64,000 nt of DNA from Kineococcus rhizosphaerae (GCF_003002055.1 NZ_PVZF01000002.1:310001-374000), one strand, 5' to 3'; positions 44,564-53,543 are shown, counted from the first letter of the stretch. Made by a program: numbers and translations. Notes: generated by a model not told the origin, from the letters alone.

Positions 44564-45361
44564 ATGCGCATCGCCAGGTTCACGTCCGGTGGTTCCGACC
44601 CGCGGTTCGGCGTCGTGGAGGGCGCGCCGGGCGAGGAGGAGATCCTCGTCGTCAGCGGCGATCCGCTGTTCTCCCCGCTGAACCCCACGGGCGAACGCGT
44701 CCCGCTCGTCGACGCCCGGCTGCTGGCGCCGGTCATCCCGCGCTCGAAGGTCCTGGGCGTCGGGCGCAACTACGCCGCGCACGCCGCCGAGCTCGGCAAC
44801 GAGGTGCCGGCCGAACCGCTCGTGTTCACCGTCCCCAACACCTCCGTCGCCGGACCCGGTGACCCGCTGGTGATCCCGGCGTGGGCGGGGGAGGAGCTGC
44901 ACTACGAGGGCGAGCTCGCGATCGTCATCCGGCGCATCTGCAAGGACGTGCCGCAGGAGCGCGTCGCGGAGGTGGTCTACGGCTACACCATCGCCAACGA
45001 CATCACCGCCCGCACGCTGCAGGAGAAGGACAAGCAGTGGTGGCGGGCCAAGGGCGCGGACGGCTTCACGCCGCTCGGGCCGTGGATCGAGACCGACCTC
45101 GACCCCGCGGACCTGCGCATCGAGACGCGACGGGTCACCGGCGAGGACGTCGAGGTCGTCCAGGACGGCCGGACCTCCCTCATGGTCCACGACATCCCCG
45201 CGATCGTCGCGCACCTGTCCTCGGCCATGACCCTGCTGCCCGGTGACGTGATCATGACGGGCACCCCCGCCGGGGTCGGCCCGGTGCGGGCCGGTCAGCG
45301 CGTCGAGGTCGAGATCGAGGGCATCGGCACCCTGTCGACGACGTTCACCGCCCCCGAGTGA
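44564..45361 (+). CDS. Fumarylacetoacetate hydrolase family protein
   Basis: 265 aa: VPRSK-type linker VIPRSKVLGVGRNYAAHAAELGNEVPAEPLVF, then the metal site HYEGELAIVI with its Glu residues, VYGYTIANDITARTLQEKDKQWWRAKGADGFTPLGPWIETDLDP, and MTLLPGDVIMTGTPAGVGPV. The family covers acylpyruvases, 2-hydroxyhepta-diene-dioate isomerases and oxaloacetate decarboxylases; this single-copy gene before gltX is widely conserved in actinobacteria and its physiological substrate is unsettled. Confidence 0.88.
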   Translation: MRIARFTSGGSDPRFGVVEGAPGEEEILVVSGDPLFSPLNPTGERVPLVDARLLAPVIPRSKVLGVGRNYAAHAAELGNEVPAEPLVFTVPNTSVAGPGDPLVIPAWAGEELHYEGELAIVIRRICKDVPQERVAEVVYGYTIANDITARTLQEKDKQWWRAKGADGFTPLGPWIETDLDPADLRIETRRVTGEDVEVVQDGRTSLMVHDIPAIVAHLSSAMTLLPGDVIMTGTPAGVGPVRAGQRVEVEIEGIGTLSTTFTAPE

Positions 45362-45372
45362 GCGGGGGCGGT
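45347..45372. terminator. Bidirectional terminator between convergent genes
   Basis: ACCGCCCCCG - AGTGAG - CGGGGGCGGT, perfect 10-bp stem covering the FAH-family stop codon; the lipoprotein gene on the other strand ends at 45384. Confidence 0.55.
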
Positions 45373-45383
45373 CCCCGGCCGCG

Positions 45384-46037
45384 TCAGCGCGTCGTGGGCT
45401 GGGCGATCGCGAGCGTGAGGCTGTCCGTCGCCGTCTGCTTGGAGTAGTCGGCGGCGCCCGGGGCGCTCTGCTCGAGCACGTCGTAGCTGATGAGCAGCTC
45501 GACGCTGCGGGTGCCGGCCGGCACGGCGGGGATCACGAACGACGTCGAGTACGCGTACGGCGCCATCGCGAGGTAGCCCGGGGTCTGCCGGGAGGTGTCC
45601 TGGACGGTCGCCCCGGTGGTCTCGGTGCCGTCCGCGGCGACCAGGGAGCTCGTGACCGTGAAGTTGCTGACGTAGGCCTTCTGCTGCTTCTTCGCCGTCC
45701 CCAGGTTCGGGCCGGTGATGGTGGCGGCGAGTTGGACCGGCTTGGCGGCCTCGGCCGTCCACGCGCCCATGTCCAGCGTCGACCAGTAGTTCACGGCCAG
45801 GGTCATCCCGCCGGCCTGCAGCTCGTGGTGGGCCGAACCGAGCGCCAGGTCGTTCTGCACGGGGACGACGGCCACCGGCGTCGGCGTCGCGGTCGGCGTC
45901 GCGGTGCTCGTGGCGGCCGCGGCGGGGGCGGGGGTGAGCCCGGCGGCCGCCTGGACGGAACCGCAGCCGGTCAGGGCGGCCAGCGGCAGCAGCAGGCCGG
46001 CGGCGGCGACGAGCGTCTTGGTGGGGCGCGAGGTCAT
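45384..46037 (-). CDS. Putative lipoprotein
   Basis: 217 aa. Signal MTSRPTKTLVAAAGLLLPLAALTGC with lipobox Cys at about residue 25, then a Thr/Pro/Ala linker (residues 33-58) and a beta-rich domain (VNYWSTLDMGAWTAEAAKPVQLAATI...LISYDVLEQSAPGAADYSKQTATDSLTLAI). No family recognised. ATG 46037 has AGGAGAACC upstream. Exported and membrane-anchored; function unknown. Confidence 0.7.
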   Translation of the reverse strand: MTSRPTKTLVAAAGLLLPLAALTGCGSVQAAAGLTPAPAAAATSTATPTATPTPVAVVPVQNDLALGSAHHELQAGGMTLAVNYWSTLDMGAWTAEAAKPVQLAATITGPNLGTAKKQQKAYVSNFTVTSSLVAADGTETTGATVQDTSRQTPGYLAMAPYAYSTSFVIPAVPAGTRSVELLISYDVLEQSAPGAADYSKQTATDSLTLAIAQPTTR

Positions 46038-46207
46038 CACGGGTTCTCCTGGGCGGCGGTCAGGCGGGGGACTGTCTCGACGACGTTGACACGCGTGACG
46101 CTGCGTGAGCAGCGTCGTCACCTCAACGGCGGATCGGTCACGGGGAGCAACCACCCTGCTGGGCGCACCCGCCACGGGCGGGCTCACCCGAATAGGCTGG
46201 GCGGGCC

Positions 46208-47740
46208 ATGACTGAGACCCCCGCCCCCACACCGTCCGCCCCCACCCCGTCCGTGCCCGCCCCGGGCAGCTCGCCCGTCCGGGTCCGCTTCTGCCCCTCG
46301 CCGACCGGCACCCCGCACGTCGGGCTCATCCGGACCGCGCTGTTCAACTGGGCGTACGCCCGGCACACGGGCGGCAGGCTCGTGTTCCGCATCGAGGACA
46401 CCGACGCGGCGCGCGACTCCGAGGAGAGCTACGCCCAGATCCTCGACGCCCTGGACTGGCTCGGCCTGGACTGGGACGAGGGCATCGGCGTCGGCGGCCC
46501 GCACGAGCCGTACCGGCAGTCCCAGCGCCGTCCGCTGTACGACGACGTCGTGGCGCGGCTGAAGGAGGCGGGCCACCTGTACGAGTCCTTCTCGACGGCC
46601 GAGGAGATCGAGGCCCGGCACGAGGCCGCCGGCCGCCCGAAGGTGCTGGGCTACGACGGTTTCGACCGTGACCTGAGCGCCGAGCAGGTCGCCGCGTTCC
46701 GCGCCGAGGGCCGCGAGCCCACCCTGCGGCTGCGGCTGCCGCAGGGGCGCGACTACTCCTTCGACGACCTCGTGCGCGGGCGCATCGAGTTCAAGGCCGG
46801 CTCGTTCCCCGACCCCGTCCTCGTGCGCGCCAACGGCGACCCGCTCTACACGCTGGTCAACCCCGTCGACGACGCGCTCATGGGCATCACCCACGTCCTG
46901 CGCGGCGAGGACCTGCTGTCGTCCACGCCGCGGCAGGTCGCGCTGTACGAGGCGCTCGTGGACATCGGGGTGGCGCAGGCCGTCCCGCGCTTCGGGCATC
47001 TGCCCTACGTCATGGGGGAGGGCAACAAGAAGCTGTCCAAGCGCGACCCGGAGTCCAACCTCTTCCACCACCGCGACCGGGGCTTCATCCGCGAGGGGCT
47101 GCTGAACTACCTGGCGCTGCTGGGCTGGGGCATCGCCGACGACCGCGACCTGTTCAGCGTCGACGAGCTCGTCGCGGCGTTCGACGTGGCCGACGTCAAC
47201 GCCTCCCCGGCGCGCTTCGACGTCGTCAAGGCCGAGGCGATCAACGCCGCGCACCTGCGGCTGCTGGCGCCGGAGGACTTCCGGGCGCGGCTGGTCCCCT
47301 ACCTGCAGGCGGGGGGCGTGCTGCCGCAGGAGCCGAGCGCCGACCAGCTCGAGCGGCTGGCGGCGGGGGCGCCGCTGGTGCAGGAGCGCATGACGCTGCT
47401 CGGGCAGGCCCCCGGCATGCTCGGGTTCCTGTTCGTCGACGACGCCGACGTGGCCCTGGAGGAGGCGGCCGTCGCGGCGCTGCGGCCCGAGGCCGCGGAC
47501 GTGCTGGACGCCTCCCTGGCCGCCCTGGAGGCGCTGCCGGAGTGGACCACCGCCGCCCTGGAGGCCGCGCTGCGGGCCGCCGTCGTCGACGGTCTGGGGG
47601 TCAAGCCCAAGTTCGCCTTCGCGCCGCTGCGCACGGCGGTGACGGGACGGCGCGTCTCGCCGCCCCTGTTCGAGTCCATGGAGATCATCGGGCGGGACTC
47701 CTCGCTGGCCCGCCTGCGCCGGCTGCGCGCCACGCTCTGA
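46208..47740 (+). CDS. gltX: Glutamyl-tRNA synthetase GltX
   Basis: Class I aminoacyl-tRNA synthetase charging tRNA-Glu, and probably tRNA-Gln for the amidotransferase route since the two tRNA genes follow it. HIGH-type motif [61 protein letters not shown]-type [14 protein letters not shown]. 510 aa, discriminating bacterial form with a helical anticodon domain. ATG 46208 follows a TAGGCT box (46193-46198) by 9 nt. Confidence 0.95.
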   Translation: MTETPAPTPSAPTPSVPAPGSSPVRVRFCPSPTGTPHVGLIRTALFNWAYARHTGGRLVFRIEDTDAARDSEESYAQILDALDWLGLDWDEGIGVGGPHEPYRQSQRRPLYDDVVARLKEAGHLYESFSTAEEIEARHEAAGRPKVLGYDGFDRDLSAEQVAAFRAEGREPTLRLRLPQGRDYSFDDLVRGRIEFKAGSFPDPVLVRANGDPLYTLVNPVDDALMGITHVLRGEDLLSSTPRQVALYEALVDIGVAQAVPRFGHLPYVMGEGNKKLSKRDPESNLFHHRDRGFIREGLLNYLALLGWGIADDRDLFSVDELVAAFDVADVNASPARFDVVKAEAINAAHLRLLAPEDFRARLVPYLQAGGVLPQEPSADQLERLAAGAPLVQERMTLLGQAPGMLGFLFVDDADVALEEAAVAALRPEAADVLDASLAALEALPEWTTAALEAALRAAVVDGLGVKPKFAFAPLRTAVTGRRVSPPLFESMEIIGRDSSLARLRRLRATL

Positions 47741-47747
47741 ACCGGGT

Positions 47748-47772
47748 CCCGGCGGCCCGACGGGCCGCCGGG
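47748..47772 (+). terminator. Terminator after gltX
   Basis: CCCGGCGGCCC - GAC - GGGCCGCCGGG, perfect 11-bp stem 8 bp after the stop. Confidence 0.6.
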
Positions 47773-47780
47773 GCACCGAT

Positions 47781-47810
47781 TTGGGAAGCGGGCCGCGGAC
47801 CGGCTAGAGT
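47781..47810 (+). promoter_or_regulatory. Promoter of the tRNA-Gln/tRNA-Glu pair
   Basis: TTGGGA (47781-47786), 18-bp spacer, TAGAGT (47805-47810); start of transcription expected about 40 bp before tRNA-Gln. Confidence 0.5.
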
Positions 47811-47850
47811 TCATCTCGTTCGGGCGGTCCGCCGCCCGGGTGCAACACCA

Positions 47851-47922
47851 TGGGGTATGGTGTAATTGGCAACACGGCTGATTCTGGTTCAGTTGTTCTA
47901 GGTTCGAGTCCTGGTACCCCAG
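47851..47922 (+). tRNA. tRNA-Gln (CTG)
   Basis: Acceptor TGGGGTA/TACCCCA, D-arm TGGTGTAATTGGCAACA, anticodon loop TTCTGGT (CTG), T-arm CTAGGTTCGAGTCCTGG, discriminator G. The 5' U-A pair is typical of tRNA-Gln. Confidence 0.93.
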
Positions 47923-47941
47923 CGCTTGTCCAGCAAGCTAG

Positions 47942-48014
47942 GGCCCCGTTGTGTAGCGGCCTAGCACGCCGCCCTCTCACGGCGGTAGCGCGGGTTCGAA
48001 TCCCGTCGGGGCTA
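47942..48014 (+). tRNA. tRNA-Glu (CTC)
   Basis: Acceptor GGCCCCG pairs with CGGGGCT (first pair G-U), anticodon stem GCCGC/GCGGT-type around CCTCTCA (CTC), T-arm GCGGGTTCGAATCCCGT, discriminator A. Twenty bases after tRNA-Gln. Confidence 0.92.
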
Positions 48015-48019
48015 CAGAC

Positions 48020-48057
48020 GAGGCCCCCGGTCACCGACCGGGGGCCTCTTCCTTTTG
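48020..48057 (+). terminator. Rho-independent terminator after tRNA-Glu
   Basis: GAGGCCCCCGGTC - ACC - GACCGGGGGCCTC, perfect 13-bp stem followed by TTCCTTTTG. The best canonical terminator in the window. Confidence 0.85.
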
Positions 48058-48069
48058 TGCGGCAAGCCC

Positions 48070-48786
48070 TCAGCCGGCCGGTGTGAGCGCGGCCGTGAAG
48101 GCCGCGGCGGTCGACAGCACCGCGTCGGCGTGCCGGCGGCCCGGGTGCCGCCCGAACCGCTCCGCCGGTCCCGAGACCGACACCGCCGCCAGCACGCGCC
48201 CCGAGGGCCCGCGCACGGGCGCGCTGACCGAGGCCACCCCCGCCTCCCGCTCGCCGCTGGAGTGCGCCCAGCCGCGCCGGCGGACGCCCGACAGGACGCT
48301 CGCGTCGAAGCGGGAGCCGAGCAGCTCCACCGACAGCCGCTCGGGGTCGTCCCAGGCGACGAGCACCTGCGCGGCGGACCCGGCGTGCATGGTCATGGAC
48401 GAGCCGACGGGGACGGTGTCGCGCAGGCCGTGCAGCCGTTCGGCCGCGGCGATGCAGACGCGGTGCTCCCCGTGCCGGCGGTACAGCTGCGCGCTCTCGC
48501 CCGTGGCGTCGCGCAGGGCGGTCAGCAGGGGCCCGGCGACGGCGACGAGGCGGTCCTCACCCGCGGCGGCCGCGAGCTCGGCGTGCCGGGCCCCCAGGAC
48601 GAAGCGGCCCTGCAGGTCGCGGCTGACGAGGCGGTGGTGCTCCAGGGCTACCGCGAGGCGGTGCGCGGTGGGACGGGCCAGGCCGGTCGTCGTCACCAGC
48701 TGGGCCAGGCTCGCGGGCCCGGCCTCGAGGGCGTCCAGGACCAGCACGGCCTTGTCCAGGACGCCGACTCCGCTACTCTTGTCCAC
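48070..48786 (-). CDS. ndgR: IclR-family regulator, NdgR type
   Basis: 238 aa. N-terminal winged helix: VLDKAVLVLDALEAGPASLAQLVTTTGLARPTAHRLAVALEHHRLV; the C-terminal IclR effector domain includes SSMTMHAGSAAQVLVAWDD and GVASVSAPVRGPSGRVLAAVSVSGPAERF. Divergent from leuCD, the position of NdgR/LtbR, which controls leucine and other amino-acid genes in Streptomyces, corynebacteria and mycobacteria. GTG 48786 is the start that matches the family N-terminus. The inverted repeat at 48799 is its likely site. Confidence 0.88.
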   Translation of the reverse strand: MDKSSGVGVLDKAVLVLDALEAGPASLAQLVTTTGLARPTAHRLAVALEHHRLVSRDLQGRFVLGARHAELAAAAGEDRLVAVAGPLLTALRDATGESAQLYRRHGEHRVCIAAAERLHGLRDTVPVGSSMTMHAGSAAQVLVAWDDPERLSVELLGSRFDASVLSGVRRRGWAHSSGEREAGVASVSAPVRGPSGRVLAAVSVSGPAERFGRHPGRRHADAVLSTAAAFTAALTPAG

Positions 48787-48798
48787 GAAGCGATACTG

Positions 48799-48819
48799 GC
48801 GTCTCAATCCGTGAGACGC
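48799..48819. promoter_or_regulatory. Candidate NdgR operator
   Basis: GCGTCTCA-ATCCG-TGAGACGC, a perfect 8-5-8 inverted repeat in the 49-bp gap between divergent ndgR and leuC, placed to regulate both. Confidence 0.6.
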
Positions 48820-48835
48820 AAGAGGGGAGCCGGTC

Positions 48836-50260
48836 ATGGGACGCACGCTGGCGCAGAAGGTCTGGGACGACCACGTCGTCCGCCGGGGCGAGGACGGGGA
48901 ACCGGACCTGCTCTTCATCGACCTGCACCTGGTCCACGAGGTGACGAGCCCGCAGGCCTTCGACGGCCTGCGGATGGCCGGACGCCCCGTCCGGCGCCTC
49001 GACCTCACCATCGCGACCGAGGACCACAACACCCCGACCGCCGACATCCAGCGGCCGCTGTCCCTGCTGGAGGACAAGACCTCCGCCAAGCAGCTGCAGA
49101 CGCTGCGCGACAACTGCGCCGAGTTCGGCGTCCGGCTGCACCCCCTCGGCGACGCCGAGCAGGGCATCGTCCACGTCGTCGGCCCGCAGCTGGGGCTGAC
49201 CCAGCCCGGCATGACCGTCGTGTGCGGGGACTCGCACACCTCCACTCACGGCGCGTTCGGGTCCCTGGGCATGGGGATCGGCACCAGCGAGGTCGAGCAC
49301 GTCCTGGCCACCCAGACCCTGCCGCTCAAACCCTTCCGCACCATGGCGATCACGGTGGACGGGCAGCTCAAGCCCGGCACCACGGCCAAGGACATCATCC
49401 TGGCCGTCATCGCCGAGATCGGCACCGGCGGCGGCCAGGGCTACGTCCTGGAGTACCGCGGCGAGGCCATCCGGGGTCTGTCGATGGAGGGCCGGATGAC
49501 CATCTGCAACATGTCGATCGAGGCCGGAGCACGCGCCGGCATGGTCGCCCCCGACGACACCACCTTCGAGTACCTCAAGGGCCGCCCGCACGCCCCGCAG
49601 GGCGAGGACTGGGACGCGGCCGTGGCCTACTGGCGGACCCTGGCGACCGACGAGGACGCCGAGTTCGACGCCGAGGTCGTCCTCGACGGCGCCGCGCTCG
49701 AACCCTTCGTCACCTGGGGCACCAACCCCGGCCAGGGCGTCCCGCTGTCCGGTTCCGTCCCGGTCCCCGACCGCATCGGCGACGACGGCGTCCGCCAGGG
49801 CGTCGAGCGCGCCCTGGAGTACATGGGCCTGGAGGGCGGGACGCCCATGCGCGACATCGCCGTCGACACCGTGTTCCTGGGCTCGTGCACCAACAGCCGC
49901 ATCGAGGACCTGCGCGCCGCCGCCGACGTGGTGCGCGGGCGCAAGAAGGCCGACTCGGTCCGCATGATGGTCGTCCCCGGCTCCGCGAAGGTCCGGCTGC
50001 AGGCCGAGGCCGAGGGTCTGGACACGGTCTTCAAGGAGTTCGGCGCCGACTGGCGGTTCGCGGGGTGCTCGATGTGCCTGGGCATGAACCCCGACCAGCT
50101 CGCCCCGGGGGAGCGCTGCGCGTCCACCTCGAACCGCAACTTCGAGGGCCGGCAGGGCAAGGGCGGGCGCACGCACCTGGTCTCGCCCCTGGTGGCCGCG
50201 GCCACCGCCGTGCGGGGGACGCTCAGTTCCCCGGCCGACCTCGACCCCGTGAACGCCTGA
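48836..50260 (+). CDS. leuC: 3-isopropylmalate dehydratase large subunit LeuC
   Basis: 474-aa aconitase-family [4Fe-4S] enzyme isomerising 2- to 3-isopropylmalate with LeuD. Motifs: [58 protein letters not shown]-type [47 protein letters not shown] (first cluster Cys) and [13 protein letters not shown] (other two). ATG preceded by AGAGGGGAG. Leads leuD by 25 bp. Confidence 0.96.
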   Translation: MGRTLAQKVWDDHVVRRGEDGEPDLLFIDLHLVHEVTSPQAFDGLRMAGRPVRRLDLTIATEDHNTPTADIQRPLSLLEDKTSAKQLQTLRDNCAEFGVRLHPLGDAEQGIVHVVGPQLGLTQPGMTVVCGDSHTSTHGAFGSLGMGIGTSEVEHVLATQTLPLKPFRTMAITVDGQLKPGTTAKDIILAVIAEIGTGGGQGYVLEYRGEAIRGLSMEGRMTICNMSIEAGARAGMVAPDDTTFEYLKGRPHAPQGEDWDAAVAYWRTLATDEDAEFDAEVVLDGAALEPFVTWGTNPGQGVPLSGSVPVPDRIGDDGVRQGVERALEYMGLEGGTPMRDIAVDTVFLGSCTNSRIEDLRAAADVVRGRKKADSVRMMVVPGSAKVRLQAEAEGLDTVFKEFGADWRFAGCSMCLGMNPDQLAPGERCASTSNRNFEGRQGKGGRTHLVSPLVAAATAVRGTLSSPADLDPVNA

Positions 50261-50285
50261 TCCGACGACTGCGAGGAGCACCACC

Positions 50286-50891
50286 GTGGAGAAGTTCACC
50301 GTCCACCGCGGGGTCGGCGTCCCGTTGCGCCGCACCGACGTCGACACCGACCAGATCATCCCCGCCGTGTACCTCAAGCGGGTCACCAAGACCGGCTTCG
50401 AGGACGCCCTGTTCGCCGGGTGGCGCACCGACCCGAACTTCGTGCTGAACCAGGAGCCCTATCGCCCCGGGTCCGTGCTCGTGGCCGGCAAGGACTTCGG
50501 CACGGGCTCCAGCCGTGAGCACGCCGTTTGGGCGTTGCGCGACTACGGCTTCAAGGCCGTCCTCGCACCGCGGTTCGCCGACATCTTCCGCGGCAACTCC
50601 GGCAAGCAGGGGCTGCTCGCGGCCGTCGTCGAGCAGAGCGACATCGACCTCATCTGGAAGGCGCTGGAAGCGCACCCGGGCACCGAGGTGACCGTCGACC
50701 TCGTCGAGCGGATCGTCCAGGTCGACGACTTCACCGCCCCCTTCGAGGTCGACGAGTACGTGCGCTGGCGGCTCATGGAGGGGCTGGACGACATCAGCCT
50801 GACCCTGCGCCACGCCGACGCGATCGCCGACTTCGAGACCCGCCGGCCGTCGTTCAAGCCCACGACGACCCCGCTGACCCCGACCGCCTGA
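50286..50891 (+). CDS. leuD: 3-isopropylmalate dehydratase small subunit LeuD
   Basis: 201 aa, swivel domain partner of LeuC. Motifs: [88 protein letters not shown] start with GAGGAGCACC upstream. Same operon as leuC. Confidence 0.96.
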   Translation: MEKFTVHRGVGVPLRRTDVDTDQIIPAVYLKRVTKTGFEDALFAGWRTDPNFVLNQEPYRPGSVLVAGKDFGTGSSREHAVWALRDYGFKAVLAPRFADIFRGNSGKQGLLAAVVEQSDIDLIWKALEAHPGTEVTVDLVERIVQVDDFTAPFEVDEYVRWRLMEGLDDISLTLRHADAIADFETRRPSFKPTTTPLTPTA

Positions 50892-50904
50892 CCGGTCCGG
50901 ACCC

Positions 50905-50944
50905 CGGCCCCGGCACCCGCTGCAGCACAGCGGGACCGGGGCCG
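50905..50944 (+). terminator. Terminator after leuD
   Basis: CGGCCCCGGCACCCGCTG pairs with CAGCGGGACCGGGGCCG (17 bp with one bulge), loop CAGCA, then TTCTG. Confidence 0.6.
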
Positions 50945-51229
50945 TTCTGCGTCCTGAGCCGTTGGGGGGCAACGACTCCCGCGGTGGTCCCGCGCGGTGC
51001 GTCCTCGCCCGCAGGAGCCGTGCGGAAGGCCCTGCGGCGCAGGGCGCCGAGAACTTTCGGAGATGAGGTGTGCTGCGGCACAACGACTCGCCGCCACACC
51101 GGTGGTGGACTCCGGTGATCCCCGGTCGTACCGTTTCCCCGTCGGGCTCCTGCTCGGCCCTGCGCGACCCGTTGCGCGAGGAGATGTTCGGTACGCACGC
51201 CGCCCGGTGTCCCCCAGAAGGAGCCCCCC
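50945..51229. other. Upstream region of hup
   Basis: 285 bp with no supported gene. A promoter-like pair, TGGACT (51106-51111), 17-bp spacer and TACCGT (51129-51134), would give a leader of about 90 nt for the HU gene, in keeping with a highly expressed protein. Confidence 0.4.
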
Positions 51230-51760
51230 GTGAACAAGGCAGAGATCGTCGACGCGCTCGAGGCTCAGCTCGGCGGCCGCAAGCAGGCCGTCACCGCCGT
51301 CGAGGCCTTCGTCGAGCTGATCACCGTCACCGTCGCCAAGGGTGACAAGGTCGCGATCAGCGGCTTCGGCACCTTCGAGAAGCAGGCGCGCAACGCCCGC
51401 ACGGGCCGCAACCCGCGCACCGGCGAGGCCGTCAAGATCAAGAAGACGTCCGTCCCGCGCTTCCGCCCGGGCACGGCCTTCAAGGAGGTCGTCTCCGACA
51501 CCAAGGCGCTGCGCGCCTACCAGGCCGCGGCCAAGGAACGTGCGGCGGGCACCACCGCGGCCCCGGCCACCACGACCGCGGCGGCCAAGAAGGCCGCCCC
51601 GGCGGCCCGCACCACCACCACCGCCGCTGCGAAGAAGACCGCGCCGGCCGCTGCGAAGAAGGCCGCCCCGGCGGCCCGCACCACGACCGCGGCGGCGAAG
51701 AAGGCCGCTCCGGCCACCAAGACCGCGACGACCACCCGTCGGGCGGCCAAGAAGGCGTGA
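51230..51760 (+). CDS. hup: HU-family nucleoid protein with Lys/Ala-rich tail
   Basis: 176 aa. Residues 1-90 are a standard HU domain: NKAEIVDALEAQLGGRKQAVTAVEAFVELITVTVAKGDKVAISGFGTFEKQARNARTGRNPRTGEAVKIKKTSVPRFRPG (beta-arm with RNPRTGE). Residues ~95-176 are a basic low-complexity tail of AKKAAPAA/RTTT units, as in mycobacterial HupB, where the tail aids DNA compaction. GTG start with AAGGAG upstream. Convergent with murA. Confidence 0.92.
   Translation: MNKAEIVDALEAQLGGRKQAVTAVEAFVELITVTVAKGDKVAISGFGTFEKQARNARTGRNPRTGEAVKIKKTSVPRFRPGTAFKEVVSDTKALRAYQAAAKERAAGTTAAPATTTAAAKKAAPAARTTTTAAAKKTAPAAAKKAAPAARTTTAAAKKAAPATKTATTTRRAAKKA
51587..51684 (+). repeat. Internal 29-bp direct repeats in the hup tail
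   Basis: The 29 bases at 51587 recur exactly at 51656 (69-bp period), encoding KKAAPAARTT twice; shorter AAGAAG-GCC units flank them. A likely slippage or recombination hotspot that changes tail length. Confidence 0.7.
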
Positions 51761-51820
51761 GCTGGAGCTCCGGCTCCGTGGGCTGATCAGGGCCCGGTGT
51801 CCGCACCGAGCAGCCCGCAC

Positions 51821-51876
51821 GCACGAGAGCGCCGACGCGACCAGGAACTCACCTGGCCGCGTCGGCGCTGTCGTGC
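51821..51876. terminator. Large bidirectional terminator between hup and murA
   Basis: GCACGA, one mismatch, then AGCGCCGACGCG pair with CGCGTCGGCGCT and TCGTGC, with CCAGG/CCTGG closing the loop. Stem over 20 bp between convergent stops. Confidence 0.7.
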
Positions 51877-51889
51877 TTCCCGGGACGGG

Positions 51890-53440
51890 TCAGTCGCGGA
51901 ACGTCTCGATCTGCGCGCCGAGCGGGGTGAGGCGCTCGGCGAGCTGCTCGTAGCCGCGGGCGATGATGTCGACGTTGCGCAGCACCGAGGTGCCCTTGGC
52001 GGCCAGCATCGCCAGCAGCACCACGACGGCCGGGCGCAGCGCCGGCGGGCACACGACCTCGGCGCCGGACCAGCGCGTCGGGCCCTCCACGAGCACGCGG
52101 TGCGGGTCCAGCAGCTTCATGCGGGCCCCGAGCCGGTTGAGCTCGGTGAGGTAGATCGCGCGGTTGTCGTAGACCCAGTCGTGGACCGTCGTCGACCCCT
52201 CCGCGGTCGCCGCGATGACGGCGAAGAACGGCAGGTTGTCGATGTTCAGGCCCGGGAACGGCATCGGGTGGATCTTGTCGATGGGCGCCTTGAGCTCGGA
52301 GGGGTGGACGGTGATGTCCACCAGGCGGGTCCGGCCGTTGGCCGCGGTGTACTCCGGCGACAGGTCGTACTCCAGCCCCATCTCCGCCAGGATCGCCAGC
52401 TCGATCTCGAGGAACTCGATGGGCGCGCGGGTCACCGTGAGCTCGGAGTGCGTGATGATCGCGGCGGTCAGCAGGCTCATGGCCTCGACCGGGTCCTCCG
52501 AGGGGGCGTACTCGACGTCGACGGAGATGTCCGGGACGCCGTGCACGACCAGGGTGGTGGTGCCGATCCCCTCGATGCGCACGCCGAGCAGCTCCAGGAA
52601 GAAGCACAGGTCCTGGACCATGTAGTTCGGGCTGGCGTTGCGGATCGTCGTCACGCCGTCCATGCGCGCCGCGGCCATGAGCGCGTTCTCGGTGACCGTG
52701 TCCCCGCGCTCGGTCAGGACGATCGGGCGCTGCGGGGTGACGGAGCGGTCGACGCTCGCGTGGTAGAAGCCGGTGGTCGCCGTGACCTGCAACCCGAAGG
52801 GGCGCAGGGCGACCATGTGCGGTTCGACCGTGCGGGTGCCGAGGTCGCAGCCGCCGGCGTAGGGGAGGGCGAACTCCTCGTACCGGTGCAGCAGCGGCCC
52901 GAGCATCATGATGATCGAGCGGGTGCGGCGGGCGGTCTCGCCGTCCATCGCGTCCAGGTCGAGGTCGTTGGGGACGTCGAGGACGAGGTCGGCCTCGTTG
53001 ATCCACTGGTACTTCACGCCGATGCTGGCCAGCACGTCGAGGATGCGGTGGATCTCGAGGATGCGCGCGACCCCGCGCAGCGTCGTGCGGCCCTTGTTCA
53101 GCAGGGCGGCGCACAGCAGGGCGACGCCGGCGTTCTTGCTGGACTTCACCGCGATGCTGCCGGACAGCTTCACGCCGCCGTGCACGCGCAGGTGGGTGGG
53201 CCCGGGCCGGCCGATGGAGACGATGTCGTCCTGCAGGGCGTGCCCGACCCGCTGCAGCATGTCGATGGAGACGTTCTGCTGGCCCTGCTCCATGCGGTGC
53301 ACGGCGCTCTGGGACGTGCCCAGGCGCTCCGCGAGCTGGACCTGGGTCAGGCCCCGGTGCTTGCGGGCGTCACGGATGAGGGCGCCGATCTGCGACAGGT
53401 GGTCGCCGGTCTGCGTCATCTGCTCGGTGGAGACTGCCAT
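51890..53440 (-). CDS. murA: HTH-domain fusion of UDP-N-acetylglucosamine 1-carboxyvinyltransferase (MurA)
   Basis: 516 aa, about 95 longer than ordinary MurA. Residues ~16-72 form an XRE-type helix-turn-helix (IGALIRDARKHRGLTQVQLAERLGTSQSAVHRMEQG...ISIDMLQRVGHAL); residues ~82-516 form the EPT fold that adds enolpyruvate to UDP-GlcNAc. Active-site residues are kept: Lys102-Asn103 (KSSKNAG), Cys198 in YAGGCDLGTRTVEPH with Arg203, and the C-terminal ARGYEQLAERLTPLGAQIE. ATG 53440 is set by the TAACGT box 7 nt upstream; a GTG at 53449 is possible. A palindrome overlaps this promoter, so autoregulation is likely. Confidence 0.9.
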   Translation of the reverse strand: MAVSTEQMTQTGDHLSQIGALIRDARKHRGLTQVQLAERLGTSQSAVHRMEQGQQNVSIDMLQRVGHALQDDIVSIGRPGPTHLRVHGGVKLSGSIAVKSSKNAGVALLCAALLNKGRTTLRGVARILEIHRILDVLASIGVKYQWINEADLVLDVPNDLDLDAMDGETARRTRSIIMMLGPLLHRYEEFALPYAGGCDLGTRTVEPHMVALRPFGLQVTATTGFYHASVDRSVTPQRPIVLTERGDTVTENALMAAARMDGVTTIRNASPNYMVQDLCFFLELLGVRIEGIGTTTLVVHGVPDISVDVEYAPSEDPVEAMSLLTAAIITHSELTVTRAPIEFLEIELAILAEMGLEYDLSPEYTAANGRTRLVDITVHPSELKAPIDKIHPMPFPGLNIDNLPFFAVIAATAEGSTTVHDWVYDNRAIYLTELNRLGARMKLLDPHRVLVEGPTRWSGAEVVCPPALRPAVVVLLAMLAAKGTSVLRNVDIIARGYEQLAERLTPLGAQIETFRD

Positions 53441-53447
53441 GGGGGCC

Positions 53448-53469
53448 ACGTTATCTCATGGATGAGATA
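53448..53469 (-). promoter_or_regulatory. murA promoter with perfect operator palindrome
   Basis: TATCTCAT-GG-ATGAGATA (53452-53469) overlaps the -10 box TAACGT (minus strand 53453-53448), which sits 7 nt before the murA ATG. It is the obvious target for the HTH domain of the MurA fusion itself. Confidence 0.6.
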
Positions 53470-53488
53470 GAGCCTGTCAAGGACCCGC

Positions 53489-53529
53489 ACCGGGCGTGTC
53501 ACACGCTTGCAGCGTGTCACACGCCCGGT
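53489..53529 (-). terminator. Hairpin downstream of the transsulfuration gene
   Basis: Two 18-base arms (53489-53506 and 53512-53529) pair with one mismatch around loop TTGCA, just beyond the minus-strand stop at 53544 and before the murA promoter. Confidence 0.55.
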
Positions 53530-53543
53530 CTGTTCCCCGGGGC

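Noticed and set aside
51342-51953. Arg/Pro-rich 203-codon frame overlapping hup
   Set aside because: Out-of-frame reading of the hup Lys/Ala repeats.
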